A stretch of DNA of 64,000 bases, from assembly GCA_027486035.1 (NCBI GenBank), contig JAIXPX010000017.1:1-64000 (forward strand), given 5' to 3'. Shown here in pieces: positions 35,660 to 44,103 of this stretch (its first letter is position 1; the number at the start of each line of letters is the position of its first letter). The DNA is from Erythrobacteraceae bacterium (lineage in GTDB: Bacteria > Pseudomonadota > Alphaproteobacteria > Sphingomonadales > Sphingomonadaceae). The notes beneath the pieces were generated by a model. The model was not told the origin of the DNA. It searched no databases and saw nothing but the letters and a program-made list of their open reading frames with translations. Both the position numbers and the translations under genes were made by a program.

Positions 35660-37156
35660 ATGACGAGTTACCGCATCCAGGGCGCAACCGGCGAATGGGA
35701 GGTCGTGATCGGCCTTGAAGTCCATGCGCAGGTCACCTCCAACGCCAAGCTGTTCAGCGGCGCTGCGACCGCCTTTGGCGCAGAACCCAACGCGCAGGTC
35801 TCCCTTGTCGATGCCGCGATGCCGGGGATGCTGCCCGTGCCCAACCGCGAATGCATCCGCCAGGCGGTGCGCACCGGGATGGCGATCGAGGCGGAGATCA
35901 ACCGCTGGAGCCGCTTCGACCGCAAGAACTACTTCTATGCCGACCTGCCGCAGGGCTACCAGATCAGCCAGCTTTATCATCCGCTGGTGGGCGAAGGCTC
36001 GCTGCTGGTCGAGGCGGACGAGAAGGCCGGCATCGCGCAAGACAAGGTGATCGGGATCGAGCGCATCCATGTCGAGCAGGACGCGGGCAAGCTGATGCAC
36101 GACCAGCATCCGACCATGTCCTATGTCGATCTCAACCGTTCGGGCGTGGCGCTGATGGAGATCGTCTCCAAGCCCGACATGCGCTCGCCCGCCGAGGCGG
36201 GGGCCTACCTGCGCAAGCTGCGCGCGATCCTGCGCTATGTCGGCTCGTGCGATGGGAACATGGAAGAAGGCTCGATGCGCGCCGACGTCAACGTCTCGGT
36301 GCGCAAGGTGGGCGAGCCCTTCGGCACGCGGACCGAGACGAAGAACGTGAACTCGGTGCGCTTCGTCATGCAGGCGATCGAGCATGAGGCGATGCGGCAG
36401 GTCGATGTGCTGGAAGCGGGCGGAACGGTGGTCCAGGAGACGCGCCTGTTCGATCCCGGCACCGGCACGACCCGCACGATGCGCAGCAAGGAAGACGCGC
36501 ACGACTACCGCTACTTCCCCGATCCCGATCTGCTCCCGCTGGTGCTCGAGGATGATTTCCTCGCGGAATGCCGCGCCTCGCTTCCCGAGCTGCCCGACGC
36601 CAAGCGCAAGCGCTATGTCGAGGTGCTCGGCCTCACCCCCTACAATGCCCGCGAGCTGACCGCCGAGGTGGAAACTTTTGCCCGGTTTGAAACCCTGCTG
36701 GCCGAAACCGCCAAGGTGACGGGCAAGGGCGATGCGGATGTGGCGACGCAGGTCGCCAACTGGTCGCTTTCGGTTGCGCCGGGGGTGGTGAAGGCTTTGG
36801 GTGACGAAGCCGACCTCGCCAACGCCACGGCCGCCGCACAGGCGAGCATCCTCGCGATGGCCGACAAGGGCGAGATCAGCGGCGGTCAGGCCAAGGAGAT
36901 CTTCGAAATCGTCCTCAAGTCCGGCCGCGCGCCGGACGAGATCGCCGAGGCCGAGGGGTTGAAGCAGGTTTCCGACACCGGCGCGATCGAAGCCGCCGTC
37001 GATACGATCATCGCCGCCAATGCTGACAAGGTCGAACAGTACCGCGCCGGCAAGGAAGCGCTGTTCGGCTTCTTCGTCGGCCAGGTGATGAAGGCGATGC
37101 AGGGCAAGGCCAATCCGGGTGTGGTGAACCAGCTCCTCAAGGGCAAGCTGGGCTAG
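35660..37156 (+). CDS. gatB: Asp-tRNA(Asn)/Glu-tRNA(Gln) amidotransferase subunit B
   Basis: This subunit phosphorylates and amidates the misacylated tRNA. The 498-residue protein contains [13 protein letters not shown], the Cys-less [43 protein letters not shown] and the [20 protein letters not shown] motif. A C-terminal YqeY-like tail domain ends [30 protein letters not shown]. No internal anomalies were seen. Confidence 0.97.
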   Translation: MTSYRIQGATGEWEVVIGLEVHAQVTSNAKLFSGAATAFGAEPNAQVSLVDAAMPGMLPVPNRECIRQAVRTGMAIEAEINRWSRFDRKNYFYADLPQGYQISQLYHPLVGEGSLLVEADEKAGIAQDKVIGIERIHVEQDAGKLMHDQHPTMSYVDLNRSGVALMEIVSKPDMRSPAEAGAYLRKLRAILRYVGSCDGNMEEGSMRADVNVSVRKVGEPFGTRTETKNVNSVRFVMQAIEHEAMRQVDVLEAGGTVVQETRLFDPGTGTTRTMRSKEDAHDYRYFPDPDLLPLVLEDDFLAECRASLPELPDAKRKRYVEVLGLTPYNARELTAEVETFARFETLLAETAKVTGKGDADVATQVANWSLSVAPGVVKALGDEADLANATAAAQASILAMADKGEISGGQAKEIFEIVLKSGRAPDEIAEAEGLKQVSDTGAIEAAVDTIIAANADKVEQYRAGKEALFGFFVGQVMKAMQGKANPGVVNQLLKGKLG

Positions 37157-37170
37157 GGCGAGGCACCCGC

Positions 37171-37641
37171 GTGGGCCTCGCCCCGAAACTGGCGATCATC
37201 CTCGTCCAGCCCGAGATCCCCGGCAACACCGGCGCGGTCGGGCGCACCTGCGTGGCGCTCGATCTGGAGCTGATCCTGATCCACCCGCTGGGCTTCGAGA
37301 TCAGCGACAAGCGGGTCAAGCGCTCGGGCCTCGACTACTGGCCGCATGTGCAGCTCACCGAATATGCCAGCTGGGACGCCTTCCTTGAAGCGCGCGCGCC
37401 GCGCGAGGACCAGCTGTTCCTGTTCGAGGAGTTCGGCGCGCGCTCGTTCTATGAGCCCGACTATCCCGAGGACGCCTTCCTGGTCTTCGGGCAGGAAACG
37501 AAGGGTATCCCGGAAGCGATCCTCGAACGGCACGAAGGGCGCCTGTTCAAGCTGCCGATGCGTTCGGACGTCATCCGCTCATTGAACCTTGCCAACACCG
37601 TTGCGGCGGCGGCCTATCAGGCGCTCAGAGGAAAGTTCTAG
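37171..37641 (+). CDS. trmL: tRNA (cytidine/uridine-34-2'-O)-methyltransferase TrmL
   Basis: This 156-residue SPOUT methyltransferase modifies the wobble base of tRNA-Leu. Knot motifs: ILVQPEIPGNTGAVGRTCVAL, LIHPLGFEISDKRVKRSGLDYW, LVFGQETKGIPEAIL and the C-terminal IRSLNLANTVAAAAYQAL. It starts with GTG 37171, 14 bases after gatB. Confidence 0.95.
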   Translation: MGLAPKLAIILVQPEIPGNTGAVGRTCVALDLELILIHPLGFEISDKRVKRSGLDYWPHVQLTEYASWDAFLEARAPREDQLFLFEEFGARSFYEPDYPEDAFLVFGQETKGIPEAILERHEGRLFKLPMRSDVIRSLNLANTVAAAAYQALRGKF

Positions 37642-37654
37642 GGCGAGGCAAGCT

Positions 37655-37816
37655 CTAGGCGCGCCGCTTGCCGACCAGCAGCCCCTTGGTGCCCGCGCCT
37701 TCATAGTGCCAGTCGAAATCGGGCCAGTTCTGCTTCCAGCGCCGCGCCACGTAACGCTCGCCGGGCCGCGCGGGCTCGATCACATCGACGATCCTGTGGA
37801 GCAGGTAGGCGTCGGC
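37655..37816 (-). pseudogene. Truncated 3' end of an unidentified gene
   Basis: On the minus strand a 53-codon frame reads ADAYLLHRIVDVIEPARPGE... WKQNWPDFDWHYEGAGTKGLLVGKRRA and a stop. The composition is strongly protein-like, but an in-frame TAG (37817-37819) and then AT-rich foreign-looking DNA replace its 5' part. No start is available. I do not recognise the family. It marks the left edge of the AT-rich cassette. The rest of the 305-base interval to 37946 holds only the candidate promoter. Confidence 0.6.
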
Positions 37817-37896
37817 CTATCCCGCGCTGCGGGGTCGCATCTGATCGGGTGAGCGCTGCAGCGAGCATGCCTGAATCTCAACAAACCAGGGGTGAC

Positions 37897-37924
37897 TTGA
37901 CAAATTCAACGATGAAATCACAAT
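37897..37924 (+). promoter_or_regulatory. Candidate promoter of the AT-rich cassette
   Basis: TTGACA at 37897 is a perfect -35 box. Sixteen bases later CACAAT could serve as a weak -10 (four of six). GGAGGA about 4 bases before ATG 37947 provides the ribosome-binding site. Confidence 0.4.
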
Positions 37925-37946
37925 CACTTACGAGATTGGAGGACGC

Positions 37947-38354
37947 ATGACCAAGCTTACCAGAATGTCCATCGGGGCCATGGCATTTGCAGCCATGACA
38001 GCGTGCACCACGCCGGGACCGGGTCCAGTCGATCAAAGAAATAGCGCGTTAACCCAAGGTAACGTTCAGCTAAATCTGAAGGTCGGTGAAACCAGTAAGG
38101 CCGAGGTTTTGGAGAAATTTGGCTCGCCGAACATCACCACCCGTGATGCCTCTGGAAGCGAGGTATGGTCGTATCAGCGTCATGCGACAGTTTCTCAGAG
38201 TTCAAAATCGAGCAATTATTGGACAATTCTTCTCCTTGGAGGAAGCTCTTCGGTTTCTGGATTTTCTCAAAATACGAGAACCATGACTCTAATTATTAAA
38301 TTTGATAAAAGCGATATCGTTTCAGATTTTCGGAGTCGTTCGAGTGACTTCTAA
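37947..38354 (+). CDS. Lipoprotein with SmpA/OmlA (BamE-like) fold
   Basis: This 135-residue protein has signal peptide and lipobox MSIGAMAFAAMTACTT (Cys about 20). The mature part shows LNLKVGETSKAEVLEKFGSPNITTRDASGSEVWSYQR, which is the SmpA/OmlA-type BamE pattern (GxTxxxVxxxFGxPxxxxxDxxGxExWxY). A Ser/Gly-rich glycine-zipper-like stretch follows (TILLLGGSSSVSGFS), and the end is ITLIIKFDKSDI-like. Bases are far more AT-rich than in neighbouring genes. It is the first gene of a three-gene run; the next starts 10 bases after its stop. Confidence 0.8.
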   Translation: MTKLTRMSIGAMAFAAMTACTTPGPGPVDQRNSALTQGNVQLNLKVGETSKAEVLEKFGSPNITTRDASGSEVWSYQRHATVSQSSKSSNYWTILLLGGSSSVSGFSQNTRTMTLIIKFDKSDIVSDFRSRSSDF

Positions 38355-38364
38355 GAGATTCCTG

Positions 38365-39015
38365 ATGCGGATTTTTTCTTTCCTGTTTTTGGGACTGCTG
38401 ATGGTGTCGTCCCCTTCGTATGCGACGAAGGAAAAAAGGCTAACCCCGATGGAACTGCAAGCGATACAATCGCGTGAATTTGAGGTTTCAAAGGAAATGG
38501 CCTTTGGGGCGGTTATGACCGTAATTCAAGACTTGGGTTATACAGTAGAGTCGGCCGACCTGATTTCGGGCTTTGTGACTGCTGTAAGCCTAACCCAAGA
38601 CAAAACAAACTTCCTTCAAGCTATCGTAGGCACAAGCGCTTCAGGCAATACGATCATGACTGTGTTTCTCATGGAGATGCCCAACGGGATGACGAAGATC
38701 CGATTGAATTTCGTCAATTCAAATTCGGTTTCGACAGAAAACGGACGAGCATCTAGAAGGGACCAGTCGATATTGGATCCCGCCGTTTACAATAACGCTT
38801 GGGAGCGGATCGACGAAGCTCTTTTCGTTATGGGAGCGCTGGCCGATACCTCAACCCCGACGGGACCGGCTGCAAGCGCCAAGCCGTCTGCCCCGGCGCA
38901 AAATGGTAATGCCAATCCCCGCGATACCCATTCCTCTGGCAGCAAGCCTGCGCCGGAAAGTACTGAGGGAAGGGTGAGAAACAACGAGGTGGAGGCCGAT
39001 GGCGGCGTGAAGTAA
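38365..39015 (+). CDS. Secreted protein of unknown function, AT-rich cassette gene 2
   Basis: This 216-residue protein has a signal peptide (MRIFSFLFLGLLMVSSPSYA). The domain at about 28-150 contains LTPMELQAIQSREFEVSKEMAFGAVMTVIQDLGYTVESADLISGFVTAVS, a pattern found in many uncharacterised envelope proteins in which a predicted helix precedes the GYTVE strand. A Pro/Ala/Ser-rich, low-complexity tail follows (TSTPTGPAASAKPSAPAQ...). The start at 38365 is chosen for its signal peptide and AAGAG upstream; GTG 38344 is an alternative. No catalytic motif seen. Confidence 0.75.
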   Translation: MRIFSFLFLGLLMVSSPSYATKEKRLTPMELQAIQSREFEVSKEMAFGAVMTVIQDLGYTVESADLISGFVTAVSLTQDKTNFLQAIVGTSASGNTIMTVFLMEMPNGMTKIRLNFVNSNSVSTENGRASRRDQSILDPAVYNNAWERIDEALFVMGALADTSTPTGPAASAKPSAPAQNGNANPRDTHSSGSKPAPESTEGRVRNNEVEADGGVK

Positions 39016-39028
39016 TTGAGGGGGCGCA

Positions 39029-39559
39029 ATGGCTTTGCTGGGTTTCAAAGCTTTCGTTTCAGCATTGATTTTTCTTCAGGCGGTTGAAATAGCGACGCCT
39101 GACGAAGGCAAAATTCAGTCCTCAGCCGCAGCCATTTCAGAGCCAGATGTAAGTGTCGCTATTCTGCGTCGCGCAAATGTTGGTAAAAGAAAGGCAGGCT
39201 TTTTCTGCGCTCCTAATGGTAAATTTAAAGTCGAAGATTTTATTGCGTCAGATAATACCTTAAAGGTATTCATCTTGTCGGCTTTTAGAGAAAGAGAATT
39301 GGTTCGCACTCAGGGCAAAATTAGATCCATTTCGCTAACGCACATGAATGCAAGCCTCTGTGCACGAGACTATATTTCTGACAAGAATTTGTATAGTGGC
39401 GAGGTTAACTTTACATTTTTGATAACATCGCGCGATGGGATCGAGAGTGTCGAAACGGTGGACCTGAAGATTGGAAAGCAACAATCGCTGTCCGAAATCG
39501 AAATCGTGGAATTGGCCGCGAACACTTTGATCGATCGCATAGCCGCCCATATTCCTTAA
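39029..39559 (+). CDS. Secreted protein of unknown function, AT-rich cassette gene 3
   Basis: This 176-residue protein has an N-terminal hydrophobic signal (MALLGFKAFVSALIFLQAV) with likely cleavage near EIATP. The mature part has two cysteines (FFCAPNGKFKVEDF, SLCARDYISD) that may form a disulfide, beta-strand-rich middle sections (VNFTFLITSRDGIESVETVDLKIG) and a C-terminal helix (IEIVELAANTLIDRIAAHI). Very AT-rich, 13 bases after the preceding gene. No family recognised. Confidence 0.7.
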   Translation: MALLGFKAFVSALIFLQAVEIATPDEGKIQSSAAAISEPDVSVAILRRANVGKRKAGFFCAPNGKFKVEDFIASDNTLKVFILSAFRERELVRTQGKIRSISLTHMNASLCARDYISDKNLYSGEVNFTFLITSRDGIESVETVDLKIGKQQSLSEIEIVELAANTLIDRIAAHIP

Positions 39560-39585
39560 GCTTGCTGCAATTTGGCCAGCGCCAT

Positions 39586-41085
39586 TTACTCCAGCCCAAG
39601 CGCGTCGAGGTTCATCGTCGCGGCATTGTAGCTGGCTTCCGCGAGCCGCCCTGCGAGCTGGGCGCGGATTGCGCCGATCTGGGCGTTGGCGGCGGTCTCC
39701 TCGCGGGCGTTGACGAGGAAGAACTCCCCCGCGCCGAGGCGGAAGCGGGTGCGTTCGGCCTGGACCATCTGGTTCGCCTGCTTGACCTCGGCATCGGCCA
39801 GGTCGGCGAGCTTCAGCGCCGCGCCGAGGTTGGCGAGAATGTTGGCGACCTCGGTGGTGATCTGATCGGCGATGCGGCGCTGGCGCAGCTCGGTCTCGCG
39901 CAGTTCGGCTTCGGCGCGCTGCAGCCGTCCCCGGGCCTCGCGGCGTTGCAGCGGCACCTTGAAGGTCAGGCCGACCACGGTATCGGTCGAATCGAAGCCC
40001 GGACCGCCGGGGCCGATCTGCCCGAAATCGCGCGACAGCTCGACCTTGGCATCGAGCGTCGGCTGGAGGTCGTTCCGGCGCAGCGCCACGCGATTGTTGG
40101 CCCGCTCGAGCGCAAGGCGGAAGGTCTGGAGCTCGGGCCGCGTCTGGATCGTCTCGGACAGCGGGGCGGCAGCAAGCATCTCTGCCGGCGGCACGGGCTT
40201 CATGCGGCTGAGATCGGGCAGCATCTCGCGGGTTGGCACGACCATCTGGCCGTCGGACCCGCGAAGATAGAAGCCGAGCGAGTTCGCGGCCGTCGCAAAA
40301 TCACGCCGCGCCTGTTCCAGCAGGGTGCGGCGGCGCAGCAGGTTCTGCTCGTTCTCGGTAAGGGCAATGCGGGCGCGCGCGCCTTCCCTGACCTCGCGGC
40401 CGAGCCCGATCTGGCGGGCCTCGGCGATCTCGAGCAGCTCCTCGAAAACCCGGATTTCCTCGCCGGCAGCGACCCAGCGCCAATAGGCACGCAGCGCCTC
40501 GTGCTGGACGTTCAATTGCACCAGCATCACATCGAGCCGGGCTTGGCTGGCGGCGAGCCGGGTGTCCTCGATCCCGAAGCGGCGGCTGTCGATGTCGCGG
40601 TTGCGCAGCAGCGAGAACAGCGCGCCGACCTTCGCCTCGCCCAGCGCGTTGGTGTAGTCGTAATTCTCGTAGATCGGGAAATCGCCCGAGGAGACGCGGT
40701 AGGAACCGAAAACTTCGGCGCCATAGAGCCGCAATGGCTGGCGCGCCTCGACCTTGCCGAACCCGCCCGAATAAAAGCCGGTCAGCCGGTCGTAATATTC
40801 GCCCTTGAGCATCAGGTCGAAGGCACCGTCCGCCGCCACCTGGTCGGCACGCGCGGCCGCCTCGCGCTCGAAGGCTTCGAGCACCTGCGGGAAGGTCAGC
40901 GCCGAGGAGCGCAGCACTTCCTCGGGTAGCAGCGGCCCGGTCTTTAGCGCGACGTCGAGCGGTTCGGCATTGGGGACGACATCCTGCGCGAGGGCCGGGG
41001 TGCCGACGACGGCCAGCGCGAGCCCCAGCGCAAGCGCTGCCGCGCCCGCCAAGCTCCTGCCGATGCCGCCGGATGCCGGGGTCAC
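39586..41085 (-). CDS. TolC family outer-membrane efflux protein
   Basis: This 499-residue protein forms the outer-membrane exit duct of a tripartite exporter. It has a signal peptide (to about residue 34, VGTPALAQ). Two TolC repeats follow, with long amphipathic helices (about 60-250 and 290-495), for example LTFPQVLEAFEREAAARADQV, RIALTENEQNLLRRRTLLEQARRDFATAANSLG, LQTFRLALERANNRVALRRNDLQPTLDAKVELS and the C-terminal RLGAGEFFLVNAREETAANAQIGAIRAQ. The start overlaps the HlyD stop (ATGA), so it is coupled to the upstream genes. Confidence 0.92.
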   Translation of the reverse strand: MTPASGGIGRSLAGAAALALGLALAVVGTPALAQDVVPNAEPLDVALKTGPLLPEEVLRSSALTFPQVLEAFEREAAARADQVAADGAFDLMLKGEYYDRLTGFYSGGFGKVEARQPLRLYGAEVFGSYRVSSGDFPIYENYDYTNALGEAKVGALFSLLRNRDIDSRRFGIEDTRLAASQARLDVMLVQLNVQHEALRAYWRWVAAGEEIRVFEELLEIAEARQIGLGREVREGARARIALTENEQNLLRRRTLLEQARRDFATAANSLGFYLRGSDGQMVVPTREMLPDLSRMKPVPPAEMLAAAPLSETIQTRPELQTFRLALERANNRVALRRNDLQPTLDAKVELSRDFGQIGPGGPGFDSTDTVVGLTFKVPLQRREARGRLQRAEAELRETELRQRRIADQITTEVANILANLGAALKLADLADAEVKQANQMVQAERTRFRLGAGEFFLVNAREETAANAQIGAIRAQLAGRLAEASYNAATMNLDALGLE

Positions 41086-42113
41086 TTGCTCTTTCCGGTG
41101 CTCGTCGCTGCCGGCAGCTGCGGCGGGAAATTGTTGAGCTGGCGCCAGATCTCGTAGCCGACGGGCACGGTTTCGAGCAGGATGAAGGCCTGCACCGCCG
41201 CGCCGAAACGCACGTAGCGCTCCTCGGGCCAGCCGTAGCCGTCGAACTCCTCTTCGGCGATCAGCACGCGGAAGCGGCCGTCGATCTGGGCCGAGCGGTC
41301 GACGGCGATGACGCGGCCCCCGAAGGTGCCGATCGCGACCGAGGGCCAGCCCGAGAACTGCACCGCAGGCCAGCCTTCGAACTGGATCCGCGCCTTGTCG
41401 CCCGGCCGCACCAGCGCGACATCGCGTCCGTCAATGAAGATCTCCACCACCCGCACCGCACCGTCCGGCACAAAGGTCGCAAGCACGTCGCCCGCCTTGA
41501 TGAAGGTCGCGGCATCGCCCGCATTGAGGCTTTGGATGAAGCCGTCGCGCGGGGCCCGCACGATCTGTTCGGACTGGCGCGCGATGCCGACGTCGGCGCG
41601 GTTGAGGTCAGCCTCCGAGGCAGCGACCTTGCCGCGCAGGTCCGCGACCTTGATCAGCGCGAGTTCGTAGTCGCGCCGGGCGGCCAGCCCTGTCTCGAAC
41701 AGCTCGCGCGAGCGGCGCACATCGATCTCGGCAGTCGCCAGCGCCGATTGCGCGGCCCGCAATTGCAGCTCGATCTGGCGGCGCTCGGATTGCAGGCGCT
41801 CGATCAGGTTGGGGTCGATGTCGGCGATGCGCACGATCGGATCGCCTTTCTTCACCGAGCTGCCGTCGCGCACGTACCATTCCACGATCCGGCCGGGCAC
41901 CAGCGCGTTGATATCCTGCTTGCGCTCGTTGGGGCTGAGCGTGGTGACGACACCGGGGCCCGAGGTGGTCTGCACCCAGGGGACATAGACGAGGAACGCC
42001 ACCCCGATCACGACGGCGGCGAGGATCAGGTAGAACACCACGCGCATGACCCGCGGCACGCGGATCGAGGCGAGGGTGGTGAAGTGCGCCATGTCTTCCT
42101 TCAGCGTCGCCAT
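41082..42113 (-). CDS. HlyD-type membrane fusion protein
   Basis: This 343-residue periplasmic adaptor has an inner-membrane anchor at about 22-44 (MRVVFYLILAAVVIGVAFLVYV). A lipoyl/barrel-sandwich half-motif follows (INALVPGRIVEWYVRDGSSVKKGDPIVRIAD). A coiled-coil hairpin (about 100-165, ERLQSERRQIELQLRAAQSALATAEIDVRRSRELFETGL...) and the second lipoyl half (QIVRAPRDGFIQSLNAGDAATFIKAGDVLATFVPDG) come next. It links the ABC protein and TolC. It starts 1 base after the ABC stop. Confidence 0.93.
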   Translation of the reverse strand: MATLKEDMAHFTTLASIRVPRVMRVVFYLILAAVVIGVAFLVYVPWVQTTSGPGVVTTLSPNERKQDINALVPGRIVEWYVRDGSSVKKGDPIVRIADIDPNLIERLQSERRQIELQLRAAQSALATAEIDVRRSRELFETGLAARRDYELALIKVADLRGKVAASEADLNRADVGIARQSEQIVRAPRDGFIQSLNAGDAATFIKAGDVLATFVPDGAVRVVEIFIDGRDVALVRPGDKARIQFEGWPAVQFSGWPSVAIGTFGGRVIAVDRSAQIDGRFRVLIAEEEFDGYGWPEERYVRFGAAVQAFILLETVPVGYEIWRQLNNFPPQLPAATSTGKSK

Positions 42114-42114
42114 G

Positions 42115-43839
42115 TCACTGCCCTCCCTTCGCGCCAGACTGGTTCATCGCGGCGGCGAAGGCATCGAAGTTGTCGAAGAAGCGCTGCCGTGCGGGCTCGA
42201 GATAGAGGAAGCGGTCGAAGCCGAGATCGGCGCGGCGGTTCGAGAAATAGATCACCGTCGTGTAGGCTTGGGCGCGCAGTTCGGCGACGGCGCGGGCGAT
42301 CGGCTCGGGGTCGAGCAGGTCGAACAGGCGGCTGAGAACGAGAATGCGCGGGCGCTCGAGCAGGGCGTTGGCAAGCTTCAACTGCTGGAGCTCGACGGCT
42401 GAGAGCGGATAGCCTGTCGAGGCAAGCGGCGTGTCGAGCCCCTTGGGCAGGGTGGCGATGGTTTCGTCCAGCCCCACGGTCTCGAGCGCTGCGACCATGC
42501 GTTGCGGCGCGGTTTCGGGGCAGGACAGGCCGAGATATTCGCGCACCGTCATCTCGACGATGGTCGGGCGGTCGAGGACATGGACGTTCTTGCGCAGGTG
42601 GTGCGCCTCGATCGCCTTGATGTCGATGCCCCCCAGGGTCGCGATGCCGCCCTGCGGCAGATCGTGCAGCTTGAGCACGTTGTTGAACAGGCGCTGCACC
42701 CCGTGCTGGCTGGCGGCCGCCATGATGATCGAGCCCGAGGGGATCTCGAGATCGAACTGCACATCCTCGTGCCGCGCCCGTCCGCCGACGCCGCGCATCA
42801 CGATCGTGTGGTCCGGCCCGTCGAAGGGGTCGGCGCCCTTGGGCTGTTCCTGCTCGACCTCGTAGAACTGCGAGATCTCCTCGACCGCAGCGAAGAGGTC
42901 GTAGAAGTAGCCGAGATAGCCGCCGAGCTGCGACACGCCGGCGAAGGCGGCGGAGAGCACCAGTTCGGCGGCGACGAGCTGGCCGAGGGTCAGCTCGTTC
43001 TCGATCACCAGCCAGCCGCCAAGGCCGAGCAGCGCGGCGCTCGCAGCGGCATACATGACGAGGAAGGTCAGCGTCTGGGAGAACAGGTGACGGAAGTGGC
43101 GCTTGCGATCGGTGATATAGGCACGGGTGTGCGCGTCGCTCTTGTCGAGCGCGTAATCGATGCGGCGCTGCGACTTGAAGAAGCCGTTCGAGTTGCCGAT
43201 CGTCTCGAGCCAGGCGGCGGTGGAGTGCTTGGCGTGGCTCAGATCGACCCCGGTGCGCAGCGCCCGCGCGCCCCACACCATCCACACGATCCAGATCAGC
43301 GCGATCATCACCAGCGTGAAGCCGAGGAAATAGGGATGGTAGAGGCTCACCAGCGTGAAGCCGACCGCGATCTGGAGCAGGGTCGTGAAACCGCCGATCA
43401 TCAGGATCGGGATGGCGGTCTGGACATAGACTACGTCGAAATAGCGGTTGAACAGCGCGCTCTTCTTGGCGTCGCCGAAGAAGGGGTTCTGCGCATAGAC
43501 CGAGATCAGGGTGATCTCCGCCACCATGCGCGCATAGAACCGCCGCGCGAACAGCTCCATCAGGTGAACCCGCAAGGCGTAGAGCAGGCTCGAGATCAGC
43601 AGCAGGCTGAACAGGCTCAGCGAGAGCATCACCAGCGGCGCGGTGAGCGCGGTGCTGGCGATGGTGTTGATCAGCATCTGCACCGAGATCGGCGTCGCGA
43701 GGCTCAGCAGGCTGATGCCGATCCCGTAGACGGCGGCCAGCCAGTAGAAACTCGCCTCGGGCTTCAGGATGTCGAAGAAAATCCTGAAGAACTTCACCAG
43801 CGAAATCTGAGAGCCGTAAGTTTGGCCTTCCCCTGCCAT
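42115..43839 (-). CDS. ABC exporter-like protein with degenerate nucleotide-binding domain
   Basis: This 574-residue protein has a type I exporter transmembrane domain (six helices, about 15-310, including YWLAAVYGIGISLLSLATPISVQMLINTI) and a C-terminal ABC-fold domain (about 345-560). The ATPase motifs are all lost. The Walker A site reads MAAASQHGVQR (about 370), the Q-loop VLDRPTIVEMT, the signature LSAVELQQ instead of LSGGQ (about 478), Walker B RILVLSRLFDLLD without the catalytic Asp-Glu (about 493), and the H-loop YFSNRRADL with Asn for His. It is therefore predicted not to hydrolyse ATP. Intact length and regular codons argue against simple decay. It heads the unit ABC-HlyD-TolC. Confidence 0.9.
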   Translation of the reverse strand: MAGEGQTYGSQISLVKFFRIFFDILKPEASFYWLAAVYGIGISLLSLATPISVQMLINTIASTALTAPLVMLSLSLFSLLLISSLLYALRVHLMELFARRFYARMVAEITLISVYAQNPFFGDAKKSALFNRYFDVVYVQTAIPILMIGGFTTLLQIAVGFTLVSLYHPYFLGFTLVMIALIWIVWMVWGARALRTGVDLSHAKHSTAAWLETIGNSNGFFKSQRRIDYALDKSDAHTRAYITDRKRHFRHLFSQTLTFLVMYAAASAALLGLGGWLVIENELTLGQLVAAELVLSAAFAGVSQLGGYLGYFYDLFAAVEEISQFYEVEQEQPKGADPFDGPDHTIVMRGVGGRARHEDVQFDLEIPSGSIIMAAASQHGVQRLFNNVLKLHDLPQGGIATLGGIDIKAIEAHHLRKNVHVLDRPTIVEMTVREYLGLSCPETAPQRMVAALETVGLDETIATLPKGLDTPLASTGYPLSAVELQQLKLANALLERPRILVLSRLFDLLDPEPIARAVAELRAQAYTTVIYFSNRRADLGFDRFLYLEPARQRFFDNFDAFAAAMNQSGAKGGQ

Positions 43840-44103
43840 GTCAGCCTTTCCGTGCCCAACCGGTCTGTGCGCGTGTCGCCGCCCCGCCGGATGGCGCGCG
43901 TGCGTGACCATTTGCTTCTATGGCAACCGCGCCGCGCCGCAAGCCCTCAATGGCCCAGGCGCGCAGCGGTTCCGTGCGCAGGAAATCTCTGCAAATTCTT
44001 GAAGGTATGATCATGAACTGAGAGGTGGTGTCATCTTGTACCGCCGCCGCGTTAGTGGTCGAAGCTTGCGCTTGCCTGAACGGGCCGCGATGAAGCCGGT
44101 GCG
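43840..44103. promoter_or_regulatory. Divergent intergenic region with a weak 10-bp-spaced TGCAA/TTG motif
   Basis: These 264 bases separate the minus-strand exporter from the plus-strand oxidoreductase operon, so they must hold both promoters. At 43989-44004 the sequence CTGCAAATTCTTGAAG resembles the TTGCAA-N4-TTGCAA sites of the maltodextrin locus, with mismatches in the second half. It may be coincidence. Confidence 0.3.
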
